Source: a bacterium (GTDB taxonomy: Bacteria; Bacillota; Bacilli; Lactobacillales; Streptococcaceae). From it: 64,000 nucleotides of DNA. Positions 54,967-64,000 of this stretch are shown here, piece by piece; position 1 is the first letter of the stretch; every line of letters starts with the position of its first letter. The position numbers and the translations under genes were made by a program. The stretch spans positions 45,501 through 109,500 of the forward strand of contig CAJNDO010000008.1 of the NCBI GenBank assembly GCA_905221545.1, read 5' to 3'. Below the pieces are notes generated by a model. That model was not told where the DNA came from and ran no database searches. It saw nothing but the letters and a program-made list of their open reading frames with translations.

Positions 54967-57048
54967 TTAGTCTTCACCTTTGTTTTTCTTAATGATTTCT
55001 TCTTGTACTGACTTAGGTACATCTTCGTAGTGGTCAAATACCATCATGAATGTACCACGTCCTTGAGAAGCAGAACGAAGAACTGTTGCGTAACCGAACA
55101 TTTCAGCAAGTGGAACGTAAGCACGAACGATTTGGCTGTTACCGTGTGCTTCCATACCATCTACACGTCCACGACGAGCAGTTACGTGACCCATAACATC
55201 ACCAAGATTTTCTTCTGGAACAGTGATTGTTACAAGCATCATTGGCTCAAGGATAGCTGGTTGTGCTGATTTAGCAGCTTCTTTAAGAGCAAGTGAAGCC
55301 GCGATCTTGAAGGCAGTTTCAGATGAGTCGACATCGTGGTATGAACCATCGTAAAGCTTAGCTTTAACGTCAACCATTGGGTAACCTGCAAGAACACCGT
55401 TAGCCATAGATTCTACCAAACCTTTTTCAACCGCTGGGATAAATTCACGAGGAACCACACCACCGACGATTGCGTTTTCGAATTCGAATCCTTTACCTTC
55501 TTCGTTTGGAGTAAATTCAATCCATACATCACCGAATTGACCTTTACCACCAGACTGACGTTTGAAGAATCCACGTGCTTGAGTAGAAGCGCGGAATGTT
55601 TCACGGTAAGATACTTGAGGAGCACCTACGTTCGCTTCAACTTTGAACTCACGACGCATACGGTCAACAAGGACGTCAAGGTGAAGCTCACCCATACCAG
55701 AGATAACTGTTTCACCAGTTTCAACGTTTGTTTCAACGCGGAATGTTGGATCTTCTTCAGCCAATTTTTGAAGGGCGATACCCATCTTATCTTGGTCTGC
55801 TTTAGATTTTGGCTCAACCATCAATTGGATAACTGGTTCTGGAACGTTGATTGACTCAAGGATGATTTTAGCTTTTTCATCTGTCAATGAGTCACCAGTT
55901 GTAGTATCTTTCAAACCAACGGCAGCAGCGATATCACCTGAGTAAACTGTGTCAATTTCTTGACGGCTGTTAGCGTGCATTTGAAGGATACGTCCGATAC
56001 GTTCACGTTTACCTTTAGAAGTGTTCAATACGTATGAACCTGATTGAAGAACACCTGAGTAAACACGGAAGAATGTCAAACGACCTACAAATGGGTCAGT
56101 CATGATCTTGAAGGCAAGAGCTGCAAATGGTTCTTCATCAGATGCTGGACGAGTTTCTTCTTCATCTGTATCTGGGTTGATCCCTTTGATCGCTGGGATG
56201 TCAAGTGGGCTTGGAAGGTAGTCGATAACCGCATCAAGCATCAATTGAACACCTTTATTCTTGAAGGCAGAACCACACAATACTGGGAAGAATTCAACGT
56301 TGATAGTAGCTTTACGGATACCAGCTTTCAATTCTTCGTTAGTGATTTCTTCACCTTCGAGGTATTTCATCATCAATTCTTCATCAGTTTCAGCAACTGC
56401 TTCAACCAATTTTTCACGGTATTCTTGTGCTTGGTCAAGGTATTCAGCTGGAATATCTTCTTCAAGGATATCTGTACCAAGGTCGTTAGTATAGATTTCA
56501 GCTTTCATCTTAATCAAGTCGATGATACCACGGAAGTCATCTTCAGAACCGATTGGCAATTGGATTGGGTGTGCATTTGCTTGAAGACGATCGTGAAGAG
56601 TGCTTACAGAGTAAAGGAAGTCAGCACCGATCTTATCCATTTTGTTAGCAAATACGATACGTGGAACACCGTACTCAGTTGCTTGACGCCAAACTGTTTC
56701 AGTTTGAGGCTCAACACCTGATTGTGAGTCAAGAACGGTAACCGCACCATCCAATACACGAAGAGAACGTTGTACTTCGATTGTGAAGTCCACGTGTCCT
56801 GGTGTGTCGATGATATTTACGCGGTGGTTGTTCCATTGAGCTGTTGTCGCAGCAGATGTGATAGTGATACCACGTTCTTGCTCTTGCTCCATCCAGTCCA
56901 TTTGTGACGCACCTTCGTGAGTTTCACCGATTTTGTGGATTTTACCAGTGTAGTAAAGAATACGCTCAGTAGTTGTTGTTTTACCAGCATCGACGTGAGC
57001 CATGATACCGATATTACGAGTTTTTTCAAGTGAAAATTCGCGTGCCAT
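54967..57048 (-). CDS. fusA: Elongation factor G
   Basis: GTPase that drives ribosomal translocation, 693 residues. G1 is [16 protein letters not shown] (~17-32), switch [11 protein letters not shown] (~81), G4 NKMDK (~135). Domains II-V follow, with [15 protein letters not shown] in domain IV. The codon usage is that of a highly expressed gene. It follows rpsL-rpsG in the usual str order, but a terminator and a new promoter separate it from them. Confidence 0.98.
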   Translation of the reverse strand: MAREFSLEKTRNIGIMAHVDAGKTTTTERILYYTGKIHKIGETHEGASQMDWMEQEQERGITITSAATTAQWNNHRVNIIDTPGHVDFTIEVQRSLRVLDGAVTVLDSQSGVEPQTETVWRQATEYGVPRIVFANKMDKIGADFLYSVSTLHDRLQANAHPIQLPIGSEDDFRGIIDLIKMKAEIYTNDLGTDILEEDIPAEYLDQAQEYREKLVEAVAETDEELMMKYLEGEEITNEELKAGIRKATINVEFFPVLCGSAFKNKGVQLMLDAVIDYLPSPLDIPAIKGINPDTDEEETRPASDEEPFAALAFKIMTDPFVGRLTFFRVYSGVLQSGSYVLNTSKGKRERIGRILQMHANSRQEIDTVYSGDIAAAVGLKDTTTGDSLTDEKAKIILESINVPEPVIQLMVEPKSKADQDKMGIALQKLAEEDPTFRVETNVETGETVISGMGELHLDVLVDRMRREFKVEANVGAPQVSYRETFRASTQARGFFKRQSGGKGQFGDVWIEFTPNEEGKGFEFENAIVGGVVPREFIPAVEKGLVESMANGVLAGYPMVDVKAKLYDGSYHDVDSSETAFKIAASLALKEAAKSAQPAILEPMMLVTITVPEENLGDVMGHVTARRGRVDGMEAHGNSQIVRAYVPLAEMFGYATVLRSASQGRGTFMMVFDHYEDVPKSVQEEIIKKNKGED

Positions 57049-57086
57049 GAGGTTTGTTTCTCCTATTTATTTTTGATTTCTATTCT

Positions 57087-57095
57087 ATTATAACA
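57087..57095 (-). promoter_or_regulatory. fusA promoter, extended -10
   Basis: TGTTATAAT on the minus strand (TATAAT complement at 57087-57092), about 39 bases before the ATG. It lies just after the terminator hairpin. Confidence 0.6.
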
Positions 57096-57102
57096 CGATT
57101 TT

Positions 57103-57133
57103 AATAAAAACGGATAGGCAGGACCTACCCGTT
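57103..57133 (-). terminator. Terminator between rpsG and fusA
   Basis: AACGGGTAGG and CCTATCCGTT arms (minus strand) with a five-base loop followed by TTTTTATT. It would end or attenuate the rpsL-rpsG transcript. Confidence 0.75.
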
Positions 57134-57239
57134 CTCAATCTTTTCATGCTATTGTTGGTTTCAACTTGTAGATTTACAAATTGAATCGAACTCGGGCTAA
57201 AGTTAATTAGCCGATTTGAGCCGGAACGGGATGCTGTGT

Positions 57240-57432
57240 GAAAAAGATAAACTTCCTTGTATTCGTCGAATACTGCGTCAATTTCCTATTTTCACCTTGC
57301 ATCCTTACCGTTCCTAGCATCATGACCTAGTTGAGCTCAAGCTAAAAGTCTGGAGAAAAAGATGAATCTCATTGGTTGCAAGCGCAACCTGCTTCGATTC
57401 CCTATTTTCTCTAGGACTTTCTTAACGCTTTC
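57240..57432 (-). repeat. Paired structured repeat between rpsG and fusA
   Basis: Two related ~75-base copies begin at 57240 and 57355, each with GAAAAAGAT at one end and CCTATTTTC at the other. Between these, copy 1 has the palindrome GTATTCGTCGAATAC and copy 2 has GGTTGCAAGCGCAACC. The stems pair equally well but differ in sequence, a covariation pattern. The whole 394-base gap otherwise holds the fusA promoter and terminator. The frame from rpsG's neighbour strand is not a gene. Confidence 0.6.
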
Positions 57433-57442
57433 GCATCCTATA

Positions 57443-57913
57443 TTACCAACGGAAGTGTGCGAATGCACGGTTAGCTTCAGCCATACGGTGAGTGTCTTCA
57501 CGTTTCTTAACTGCTGCACCAGTGTTGTTAGCAGCATCCAAGATTTCTTTTGCAAGACGGTCTTGCATTGTGTGTTCACCACGAAGACGAGCGATTGTTA
57601 CCAACCAACGAAGTCCAAGTGTTGTACGACGTTCTGGACGAACTTCAACTGGGACTTGGTAGTTAGATCCACCAACACGACGTGCACGTACTTCAAGTAC
57701 AGGCATGATGTTTTCCATAGCTGTTTCAAATACTTCAAGTGCATCGTTGCCAGTAGCTTCTTTGATTTGCTCAAAAGCACCGTAAACGATTGAAGCAGCT
57801 GTACCACGTTTACCGTCAAGCATAACGCGGTTGATAAGACGAGTAACTAATTGTGAATTGTAAAGCGGATCTGGCAATACGTCACGTTTTGGAGCTCTAT
57901 TTTTACGACTCAT
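57443..57913 (-). CDS. rpsG: 30S ribosomal protein S7
   Basis: 156-residue primary-binding protein of the 30S head. It begins [20 protein letters not shown] and contains [23 protein letters not shown] (~75-97), the conserved beta hairpin region, and ends FAHFRW. In E. coli it represses its own operon; such control is not established here. It lies 19 bases after rpsL. Confidence 0.98.
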
Positions 57914-57932
57914 TTCTCTTTATCCCCTTTCC

Positions 57933-58346
57933 TTATGCTTTTGGACGTTTAGTACCGTATTTAGAACGGCCTTGTTTACGATCGTTAACACCTGCAGTAT
58001 CAAGTGCACCACGGACGATATGGTAACGTACCCCTGGAAGGTCTTTTACACGTCCACCACGAAGAAGAACCACGCTGTGCTCTTGCAAGTTGTGTCCGAT
58101 ACCTGGGATGTAGGCAGTAACTTCGATAAGGTTGCTCAAACGTACACGAGCGAATTTACGAAGGGCTGAGTTAGGTTTTTTAGGTGTCATTGTTCCAACA
58201 CGAGTTGCAACACCACGTTTTTGTGGTGAAGAAACGTTTGTTTGAACTTTTTTATGACTGTTGTAACCAACGTTCAAAGCTGGTGATTTAGATTTTTCTA
58301 CTTTTGATTTACGCGGTTTGCGAACCAATTGGTTAATTGTAGGCAT
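57933..58346 (-). CDS. rpsL: 30S ribosomal protein S12
   Basis: 137-residue decoding-centre protein. [20 protein letters not shown] at the N-terminus, [20 protein letters not shown] and [13 protein letters not shown] are conserved. The lysines in PKKPNS and RVKDLP, where streptomycin-resistance mutations occur, are wild type. It leads the rpsL-rpsG transcript. Confidence 0.98.
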   Translation of the reverse strand: MPTINQLVRKPRKSKVEKSKSPALNVGYNSHKKVQTNVSSPQKRGVATRVGTMTPKKPNSALRKFARVRLSNLIEVTAYIPGIGHNLQEHSVVLLRGGRVKDLPGVRYHIVRGALDTAGVNDRKQGRSKYGTKRPKA

Positions 58347-58483
58347 CTACATTCTCCTGTGTTTTTTTTATTTTTGGTGATGATACACTTGGTGACAGCT
58401 ATCATCTGTGTGTACTTTTGCAACATTTGTCAGCACGTCCCTGTACACTCTTGAGAGACCAAAAGTAAAAAGTACCGTCTATT

Positions 58484-58513
58484 ATTGTAACAAAATTTTC
58501 CCTTGTTTGTCAA
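58484..58513 (-). promoter_or_regulatory. rpsL promoter
   Basis: TTGACA (complement at 58508-58513), 18-base spacer, TACAAT (complement at 58484-58489). The leader to the ATG is about 130 bases. Confidence 0.75.
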
Positions 58514-58566
58514 GATGTTTTTCTTTTTTATTGTTAATTTTAGCTCTTTTGTACTACTCCCAAAAG

Positions 58567-58598
58567 AAAGAAAAAGGAGGAATAAGTCCCTCCTAAAG
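58567..58598 (-). terminator. Terminator after the two-component operon
   Basis: AGGAGG and CCTCCT arms on the minus strand with an eight-base loop, followed by TTTTTCTTTC. Confidence 0.75.
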
Positions 58599-58662
58599 TT
58601 AGGTATTGTTCCATTCGATCACATCATTTTTAGCACATAATGTTCAGAAAAATATTATATCA

Positions 58663-60360
<1,698 letters not shown>

Positions 60361-60361
<1 letters not shown>

Positions 60362-61098
60362 TAAGCATTCTCCTTATGACCTTGAAGGTAAATAGTCAAA
60401 CCAAATAAAACTGCTGAAAAAACAAGTAAATAAACTGTCGCTGATAGATTAATGCCACCCTCATTTAAGAAGGTCTTGATTAATTCCATCAACTGATAGC
60501 TTGGTAGACGCTTCCCGATTGCTTGCATCCAGTCTGGAAATAAAGAGATGGGCATCCAGAGTCCGCCTAAAACAGCCAAGCCAAAGTAAAGAAGATTGCC
60601 CACGACAGACATCAGCTGACTAGTTGGTAACAGCGTCAAAGTTAAACCAAGCGCTACAAAAGCAATACTTCCCGCAATCAGCAAAATCGCAGCTCCAACC
60701 CAGCTTCCTAGAGGCATGTCCACACCTCTGACTAAGTGCCCAACTGAGAATACAACTAGGATTGAAACCAAATAATCAACCATCATACTTGTTATCTTTG
60801 ACAGATAATATTCTACCATATTTACAGGGCTATGACGTAATGTTTTCTGCCAGTTGTTAATCTTGTCAGTATGTAAGACAGCTGGAAATGAAAACATAGC
60901 AGTCGACATCATGGAAAAGGCCGTCATGGAGATAAGGTAATCACGCATAAAATTAGCTGGCCCACCTGGTGTATCCTGATACATGCCTGAAAAGAATAAA
61001 TAGAAGGCCGTCGGCATCCCTACTGACAATAGATAAGTTACTAATTGTCGTTTGGTCAATAGAAATTCTATCTTGTTTAGTGCGATCAATCGTTTCAT
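60361..61098 (-). CDS. ABC-2 type transporter permease
   Basis: 245 residues from the start at 61098 (MKRLIALNKIEFLLTKRQLV), which has GGGAG at good spacing; the longer open frame overlaps the ATPase. Six hydrophobic helices are seen, such as LVTYLLSVGMPTAFYLFFSG and ILLIAGSIAFVALGLTLTLL. The motif NLLYFGLAVLGGLWMPISLFP is typical of ABC-2 exporters. It probably pairs with the ATPase to export a membrane-active compound or bacteriocin, an inference from family and context. Confidence 0.9.
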
Positions 61099-61099
61099 C

Positions 61100-61984
61100 T
61101 TAGTCATCTCCCTTTTGTGTTTCTTCAAAGATTGTATCCAGCAAGCTACGATTATTGACTTCAATTTCTTGAATCCTACAGCCTGCCTGAACTAACAGTT
61201 GCCAGAAAGCATCTGATTCGCGTGTGACTACTTGCATAGCATCTTGTTTTTGTGACCAGTTTTCAACCAAGTTAGACTGCTCAATGACTTCCTTGTAAGC
61301 TAGAGGAAGGATAAAGTGCTTTTCAATCTCCTCACTGCGCATGGCGAGTGGTGTCGTATCACGAATCAACTCTCCCTTATTTAAGAGCAAAATGCGGTCT
61401 GCAGTGTGTTCCACTTCCTCAATATAATGGGACGAATAAAGAATGGTGACTCCTTGCGCTTTTAACTCCTGAATAATTTCCCAAAAACGTTGACGAGTTG
61501 AGGTATCCATGGCCGAAGTAGGCTCATCTAAAAAGACTAACTTTGGTCGCCCAATTAAGGTTAAGACAAAAGAGAAAAGACGCTTTTGACCGCCTGATAA
61601 TTTTTCTGCCAACTGTTCTTTTTGTTGCTTGTCAAACTGCAATAGTTGATCGATTCCCTGGTTGTTCAAGGGATTTGGATAAATGCTTTGAAAGAAAGCA
61701 ATCAACTCTTTAACCTTTAATTTCTGTACAATCACATTTTCTTGAGGGAGATAAGCCCTAGTATAGTCTAACTTAGAACTCGTCACTGGTAAACCTTGAA
61801 TAGATACTTGACCGCTGGTGACCAGTTTGTCTCCGAGCAAACATGCCAAAAGTGTCGTCTTCCCAGCACCATTGGGACCAATCAAGGCAACGCATTCACC
61901 ATCGTTGATTTCAAAAGAGATGTTCCGCAAGATCTCCTTGTCTTTTATTTTCTTACACAATTTCTCGACTTTAATCACAGTCAT
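61100..61984 (-). CDS. ABC transporter ATP-binding protein
   Basis: 294 residues. Walker A is ALIGPNGAGKTTLLACLLG (~33-51), the signature is EKLSGGQKRLFSFVL (~132), Walker B LVFLDEPTSAMD (~155), and the H-loop is in YSSHYIEEVEH (~190). A C-terminal extension of ~80 residues is of the drug-exporter type. It has AAGGAGA before the ATG and stops one base before the permease start. Confidence 0.94.
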   Translation of the reverse strand: MTVIKVEKLCKKIKDKEILRNISFEINDGECVALIGPNGAGKTTLLACLLGDKLVTSGQVSIQGLPVTSSKLDYTRAYLPQENVIVQKLKVKELIAFFQSIYPNPLNNQGIDQLLQFDKQQKEQLAEKLSGGQKRLFSFVLTLIGRPKLVFLDEPTSAMDTSTRQRFWEIIQELKAQGVTILYSSHYIEEVEHTADRILLLNKGELIRDTTPLAMRSEEIEKHFILPLAYKEVIEQSNLVENWSQKQDAMQVVTRESDAFWQLLVQAGCRIQEIEVNNRSLLDTIFEETQKGDD

Positions 61985-62164
61985 GAGATTCTCCTTTCAC
62001 CCATTCCATTCCCATAGGGAAAACGACGAAAATCATAAATCCACCCCCCCAGCACCACGAATAAATTGGCGAAGTAAGTTTTGGTCAAACCAACCAGTAA
62101 ACATTTCCACTAACCATACCAAGAGTGACAGGCCGATAAAGAAATAGATGATCCCCCTTTTCAT
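61971..62164 (-). pseudogene. Small membrane protein, apparently frameshifted at a G7 tract
   Basis: From ATG 62164 the frame reads MKRGIIYFFIGLSLLVWLVE and then FTGWFDQNLLRQFIRGAGG, and as sequenced stops at 62033 after 43 residues. Seven G (plus-strand C at 62044-62050) precede the break. With eight G the frame continues through a second hydrophobic segment, FMIFVVFPMGMEWV, to a TAA at 61971, giving 64 residues and overlapping the ATPase start. With six G it would end at 61981. The ATG overlaps the stop of the preceding gene (ATGA). Confidence 0.55.
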
Positions 62165-62352
62165 TCCTCAAACCCCTTTTTCACATCTCTAACTAATTTC
62201 AAACCTTCTCTAACGAGCCAAGACATCATTCCAAATCCAGCAAAGAGCTCCCAAGGAAAATGGTAGAAGCCCTCGTCCAATTCTGAAAACATGAGATAGG
62301 TCATAACTCCTGCTGCTACTAAACTCACTGCTATAATCATTTTATTTCTCAT
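62161..62352 (-). CDS. Small two-helix membrane protein, first gene of the ABC/two-component operon
   Basis: 63 residues from the ATG at 62352 (MRNKMIIAVSLVAAGVMTYL), which follows GGAGG; the frame upstream runs over the -10. Two hydrophobic segments, IIAVSLVAAGVMTYLMF and FPWELFAGFGMMSWLV, then a basic/acidic tail (KLVRDVKKGFEE). No family recognised. It may be an accessory or sensor partner of the transporter. Confidence 0.65.
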   Translation of the reverse strand: MRNKMIIAVSLVAAGVMTYLMFSELDEGFYHFPWELFAGFGMMSWLVREGLKLVRDVKKGFEE

Positions 62353-62378
62353 CTCTTCTTCCTCCATTTCATACTTCA

Positions 62379-62444
62379 ATTATAGTCTTTTGAAGTTGGA
62401 GGAGCTAGATGCTTCTGTCACTAGAAAATATGACAAATGTCATA
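62379..62444 (-). promoter_or_regulatory. Operon promoter with palindromic putative response-regulator site
   Basis: TATAAT (complement 62379-62384) lies 27 bases before the first gene, with no good -35. Centred about 64 bases upstream of the likely start is TATGACAAATGTCATA (62429-62444), seven-base perfect arms around two bases. A further TGACA half site lies between. This arrangement fits activation by a NarL-type regulator. Confidence 0.55.
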
Positions 62445-62452
62445 AAAGATTC

Positions 62453-62698
62453 TGTTCAAAACAAGAAAGATACACTATACAATAAAACACAAGTAGAAAA
62501 ATCTAAGGCAGCTTCCTCAAAAGAAATATCAAACCCAATTCACACTATAATGTAAATTAATATTTATTTAAAATTGTAATAGCAGCAATTTTTATAACAT
62601 AAAAACATATACTATTGCCTCAACAGAAACTCTTCTATTGCTTTCTTAAAAATTTATAAGAGTTATAAAATCTATTAAATTTCAATATGTATAATTAA
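62453..62698. other. AT-rich gap
   Basis: I see no gene, repeat or clear signal in this AT-rich stretch between the two-component operon and the IS remnant. Confidence 0.5.
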
Positions 62699-63046
62699 CT
62701 ACAGTATTATTAAACAAGGTAGGAAACAAAAAGTATACACTGATTTTAAAGGAATTTTAGACGATTTTTGAAAGTCATATTTCTTCATTTGACTTCCACA
62801 GTTAGGCCACGATGTAGTCTCATAATCCAGTTTGGCGATGATTTCCTTGTGCGTATCCTTATTGATGATGTCTAGAATTTTGATGTTTGAGTCTTTGATA
62901 TCGAGTTGTTTTGTGATAAAACGTAATTGTTCCATATGAATCTTTCTAATGAGTTGTTTTGTTGCTTTTCATTATAGGTCATATGGTACTTTTTTTCTAC
63001 ACAAAAATAGGCTCCATAATATCCCCACTACAAATATTATAGAGCC
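62699..63046 (-). mobile_element. ISL3-family (IS1167-like) remnant
   Basis: The first ~60 codons of a transposase remain (MEQLRFITKQLDIKDSNIKI... NKDTHKEIIAKLDYE, NCGSQMKKYDFQK), then the frame runs into unrelated sequence and stops. The first cysteine of the zinc-ribbon (CPxCGSQ in the family as I recall it) reads W. The terminal inverted-repeat region at 63010-63046 forms a hairpin (GGCTC...GAGCC). The right two-thirds of the element is missing, so it cannot move by itself. Confidence 0.75.
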
Positions 63047-63103
63047 AAAAAAAGAGAGAAGCAAACTGATTCTCTCTTAATGTATATAATATCTAGTTAA
63101 AAT

Positions 63104-63126
63104 AAAAAAGATACGTTTATGTATCT
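63104..63126 (-). terminator. Terminator of the rRNA-tRNA transcript
   Basis: AGATAC and GTATCT arms with a six-base loop, followed on the minus strand by TTTTTTATTTT, just after tRNA-Pro. Confidence 0.85.
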
Positions 63127-63136
63127 CTGTAATTAA

Positions 63137-63210
63137 TCGGGAAGACAGGATTCGAACCTGCGACACCTTGGTCCCAAACCAAGTACTCTACCAAGCTGAG
63201 CTACTTCCCG
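63137..63210 (-). tRNA. tRNA-Pro (TGG)
   Basis: CGGGAAG/CTTCCCG acceptor stem, anticodon loop TTTGGGA with anticodon TGG, T loop TTCGAAT. Last gene of the cluster. Confidence 0.95.
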
Positions 63211-63225
63211 AGTTAAATAGAAAAA

Positions 63226-63299
63226 TGCACCCTAGAGGAGTCGAACCTCTAACCGCCTGATTCGTAGTCAGGTACTCTATCCAGTTGAGCTAAGGGTGC
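63226..63299 (-). tRNA. tRNA-Arg (ACG)
   Basis: GCACCCT/AGGGTGC acceptor stem, anticodon loop CTACGAA with ACG, whose A is normally converted to inosine. Confidence 0.95.
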
Positions 63300-63310
63300 T
63301 CATTATATTA

Positions 63311-63396
63311 TGCCGAGGACCGGAATCGAACCGGTACGATCGTTACCAATCGCAGGATTTTAAGTCCTGTGCGTCTGCCAGTTCCGCCACCCCGGC
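63311..63396 (-). tRNA. tRNA-Leu (TAA)
   Basis: 86 bases with the long variable arm of class II tRNAs; anticodon loop CTTAAAA, anticodon TAA. Confidence 0.95.
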
Positions 63397-63403
63397 CTCT
63401 CTA

Positions 63404-63475
63404 AGCGAACGACGGGATTCGAACCCGCGACCCCCACCTTGGCAAGGTGGTGTTCTACCACTGAACTACGTTCGC
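63404..63475 (-). tRNA. tRNA-Gly (GCC)
   Basis: GCGAACG/CGTTCGC acceptor stem; anticodon loop TTGCCAA, anticodon GCC. Confidence 0.95.
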
Positions 63476-63497
63476 ACTGTTTTCTTCTATCTAAAAA

Positions 63498-63570
63498 TGC
63501 CGGCTACATGACTTGAACACGCGACCCTCTGATTACAAATCAGATGCTCTACCAACTGAGCTAAGCCGGC
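63498..63570 (-). tRNA. tRNA-Thr (TGT)
   Basis: GCCGGCT/AGCCGGC acceptor stem; anticodon loop TTTGTAA, anticodon TGT. The T stem has G-U pairs but is intact. Confidence 0.94.
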
Positions 63571-63588
63571 TCATTTATTATATCTTAA

Positions 63589-63670
63589 TGCGGGTTAAGG
63601 GACTTGAACCCCCACGCCGTTAAGCGCCAGATCCTAAATCTGGTGCGTCTGCCAATTCCGCCAAACCCGC
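63589..63670 (-). tRNA. tRNA-Leu (TAG)
   Basis: 82 bases with long variable arm; anticodon loop TTTAGGA, anticodon TAG. Confidence 0.95.
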
Positions 63671-63675
63671 ATATA

Positions 63676-63748
63676 TGACCCGTACTGGGCTCGAACCAGT
63701 GACCCATTGATTAAAAGTCAATTGCTCTACCAACTGAGCTAACGAGTC
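63676..63748 (-). tRNA. tRNA-Lys (TTT)
   Basis: GACTCGT acceptor 5' strand with ACGGGTC, including a G-U type pair; anticodon loop CTTTTAA, anticodon TTT. Confidence 0.95.
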
Positions 63749-63772
63749 TAAAATAACTTACGTTATCTTAAA

Positions 63773-63845
63773 CGGTCCCGACGGGAATCGAACCCGCGAT
63801 CTTCGCCGTGACAGGGCGACGTGATAACCGCTACACTACGGGACC
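63773..63845 (-). tRNA. tRNA-Asp (GTC)
   Basis: GGTCCCG/CGGGACC acceptor stem with discriminator G as expected for Asp; anticodon loop CTGTCAC, anticodon GTC. Confidence 0.95.
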
Positions 63846-63847
63846 TT

Positions 63848-63920
63848 TGGGAGTTAACGGGATCGAACCGCTGACCCTCTGCTTGTAAGGCAGATGCTCT
63901 CCCAGCTGAGCTAAACTCCC
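63848..63920 (-). tRNA. tRNA-Val (TAC)
   Basis: GGGAGTT/AACTCCC acceptor stem; anticodon loop CTTACAA, anticodon TAC. First tRNA after the 5S gene, four bases away. Confidence 0.95.
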
Positions 63921-63924
63921 TAGA

Positions 63925-64000
63925 GCTAAGCGACTTCCATATCTCACAGGGGGCAACCCCCAACTACTTCCGGCGTTCTAGGGCTTAACTTCTGTGTTCG
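63925..64000 (-). rRNA. rrf: 5S rRNA, 3' part
   Basis: The minus strand reads CGAACACAGAAGTTAAGCCC... GATATGGAAGTCGCTTAGC, the conserved 3' two-thirds of streptococcal 5S rRNA. The 5' part, and presumably 23S and 16S, lie beyond the window edge. The 5S-Val-Asp-Lys-Leu-Thr-Gly-Leu-Arg-Pro order marks a full rRNA operon. Confidence 0.95.

Larger units (their letters stand above)
58347..58662. other. Gap between rpsL and the response-regulator gene
   Basis: The 316 bases contain the rpsL leader (~130 bases, with several possible short pairings but no named motif), the rpsL promoter, and the terminator of the two-component operon. No gene is seen. Confidence 0.6.

Noticed and set aside
57337..57582. 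81-codon minus-strand ORF across the rpsG end
   Set aside because: It runs out of frame with rpsG into the intergenic repeat; rpsG is the real gene and the tail is structured non-coding sequence.
63010..63046. Hairpin near the tRNA cluster as a terminator
   Set aside because: The T run precedes rather than follows it on the minus strand. It matches the terminal repeat region of the ISL3-type remnant; a better terminator lies at 63104-63126.

Overview
The window is a chromosomal segment of a low-GC Streptococcus of the mitis group (S. mitis, S. pneumoniae or a near relative). The evidence is nine BOX repeats, the four-gene sulABCD folate operon, pneumococcus-like gene content and order in several blocks, a YSIRK/LPXTG surface protein, and a 5S-tRNA cluster. 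Species cannot be fixed from the sequence alone.

Layout. 1-9.7 kb: pflA (cut by the window edge), lysA, purR, then a leftward housekeeping operon tatD-rnmV-ksgA-rsgA-rpe-thiN-rmuC-cbf1. 10-18 kb: one 2582-residue repetitive surface protein whose promoter carries a ten-base G tract. 18-29 kb: a KimA-type potassium transporter, an orphan oligopeptide-binding lipoprotein, rpmH, an alanine-type aminotransferase, a UspA protein, a HAD-MazG fusion, L-asparaginase and ccpA. 29-45 kb: a DUF960 protein, the folate operon folP-folC-folE-folBK, a CPBP membrane protease, a purine permease, a Cof phosphatase, adhP with a Rex site, the mannose PTS manLMN with a cre site, pepC, rsuA, a GlsB-type membrane protein and pepS. 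45.6-50.4 kb: an AT-rich accessory block with a WYL regulator, two DUF262 proteins (one with a DUF1524 HNH-like end) and a DnaA-like protein with a ruined P-loop. 50.5-58.4 kb: polC, fusA, rpsG, rpsL. 58.6-62.4 kb: a two-component system with an ABC transporter and two small membrane proteins. 62.7-64 kb: an ISL3-type remnant, nine tRNAs and the 3' part of a 5S rRNA.

How the parts work together. Carbon and redox control is a visible theme: ccpA is present, cre-like sites lie over the pflA, ccpA and manLMN promoters, and a Rex-like site lies over the adhP -10. Translation and replication genes form the other conserved core.

The most interesting candidates are the G10 tract inside the promoter spacer of the giant surface protein (predicted phase variation by spacer length), the WYL-DUF262-DUF262/DUF1524 operon (a GmrSD-like defence candidate), the DnaA-like protein after polC, a G7 tract that appears to frameshift a small membrane protein in the ABC/two-component operon, and a pair of covarying hairpins between rpsG and fusA. 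From remembered pneumococcal gene order, the folate-to-rpsL block seems to have been placed between ccpA and the two-component operon, so the window may hold both ends of a rearrangement.
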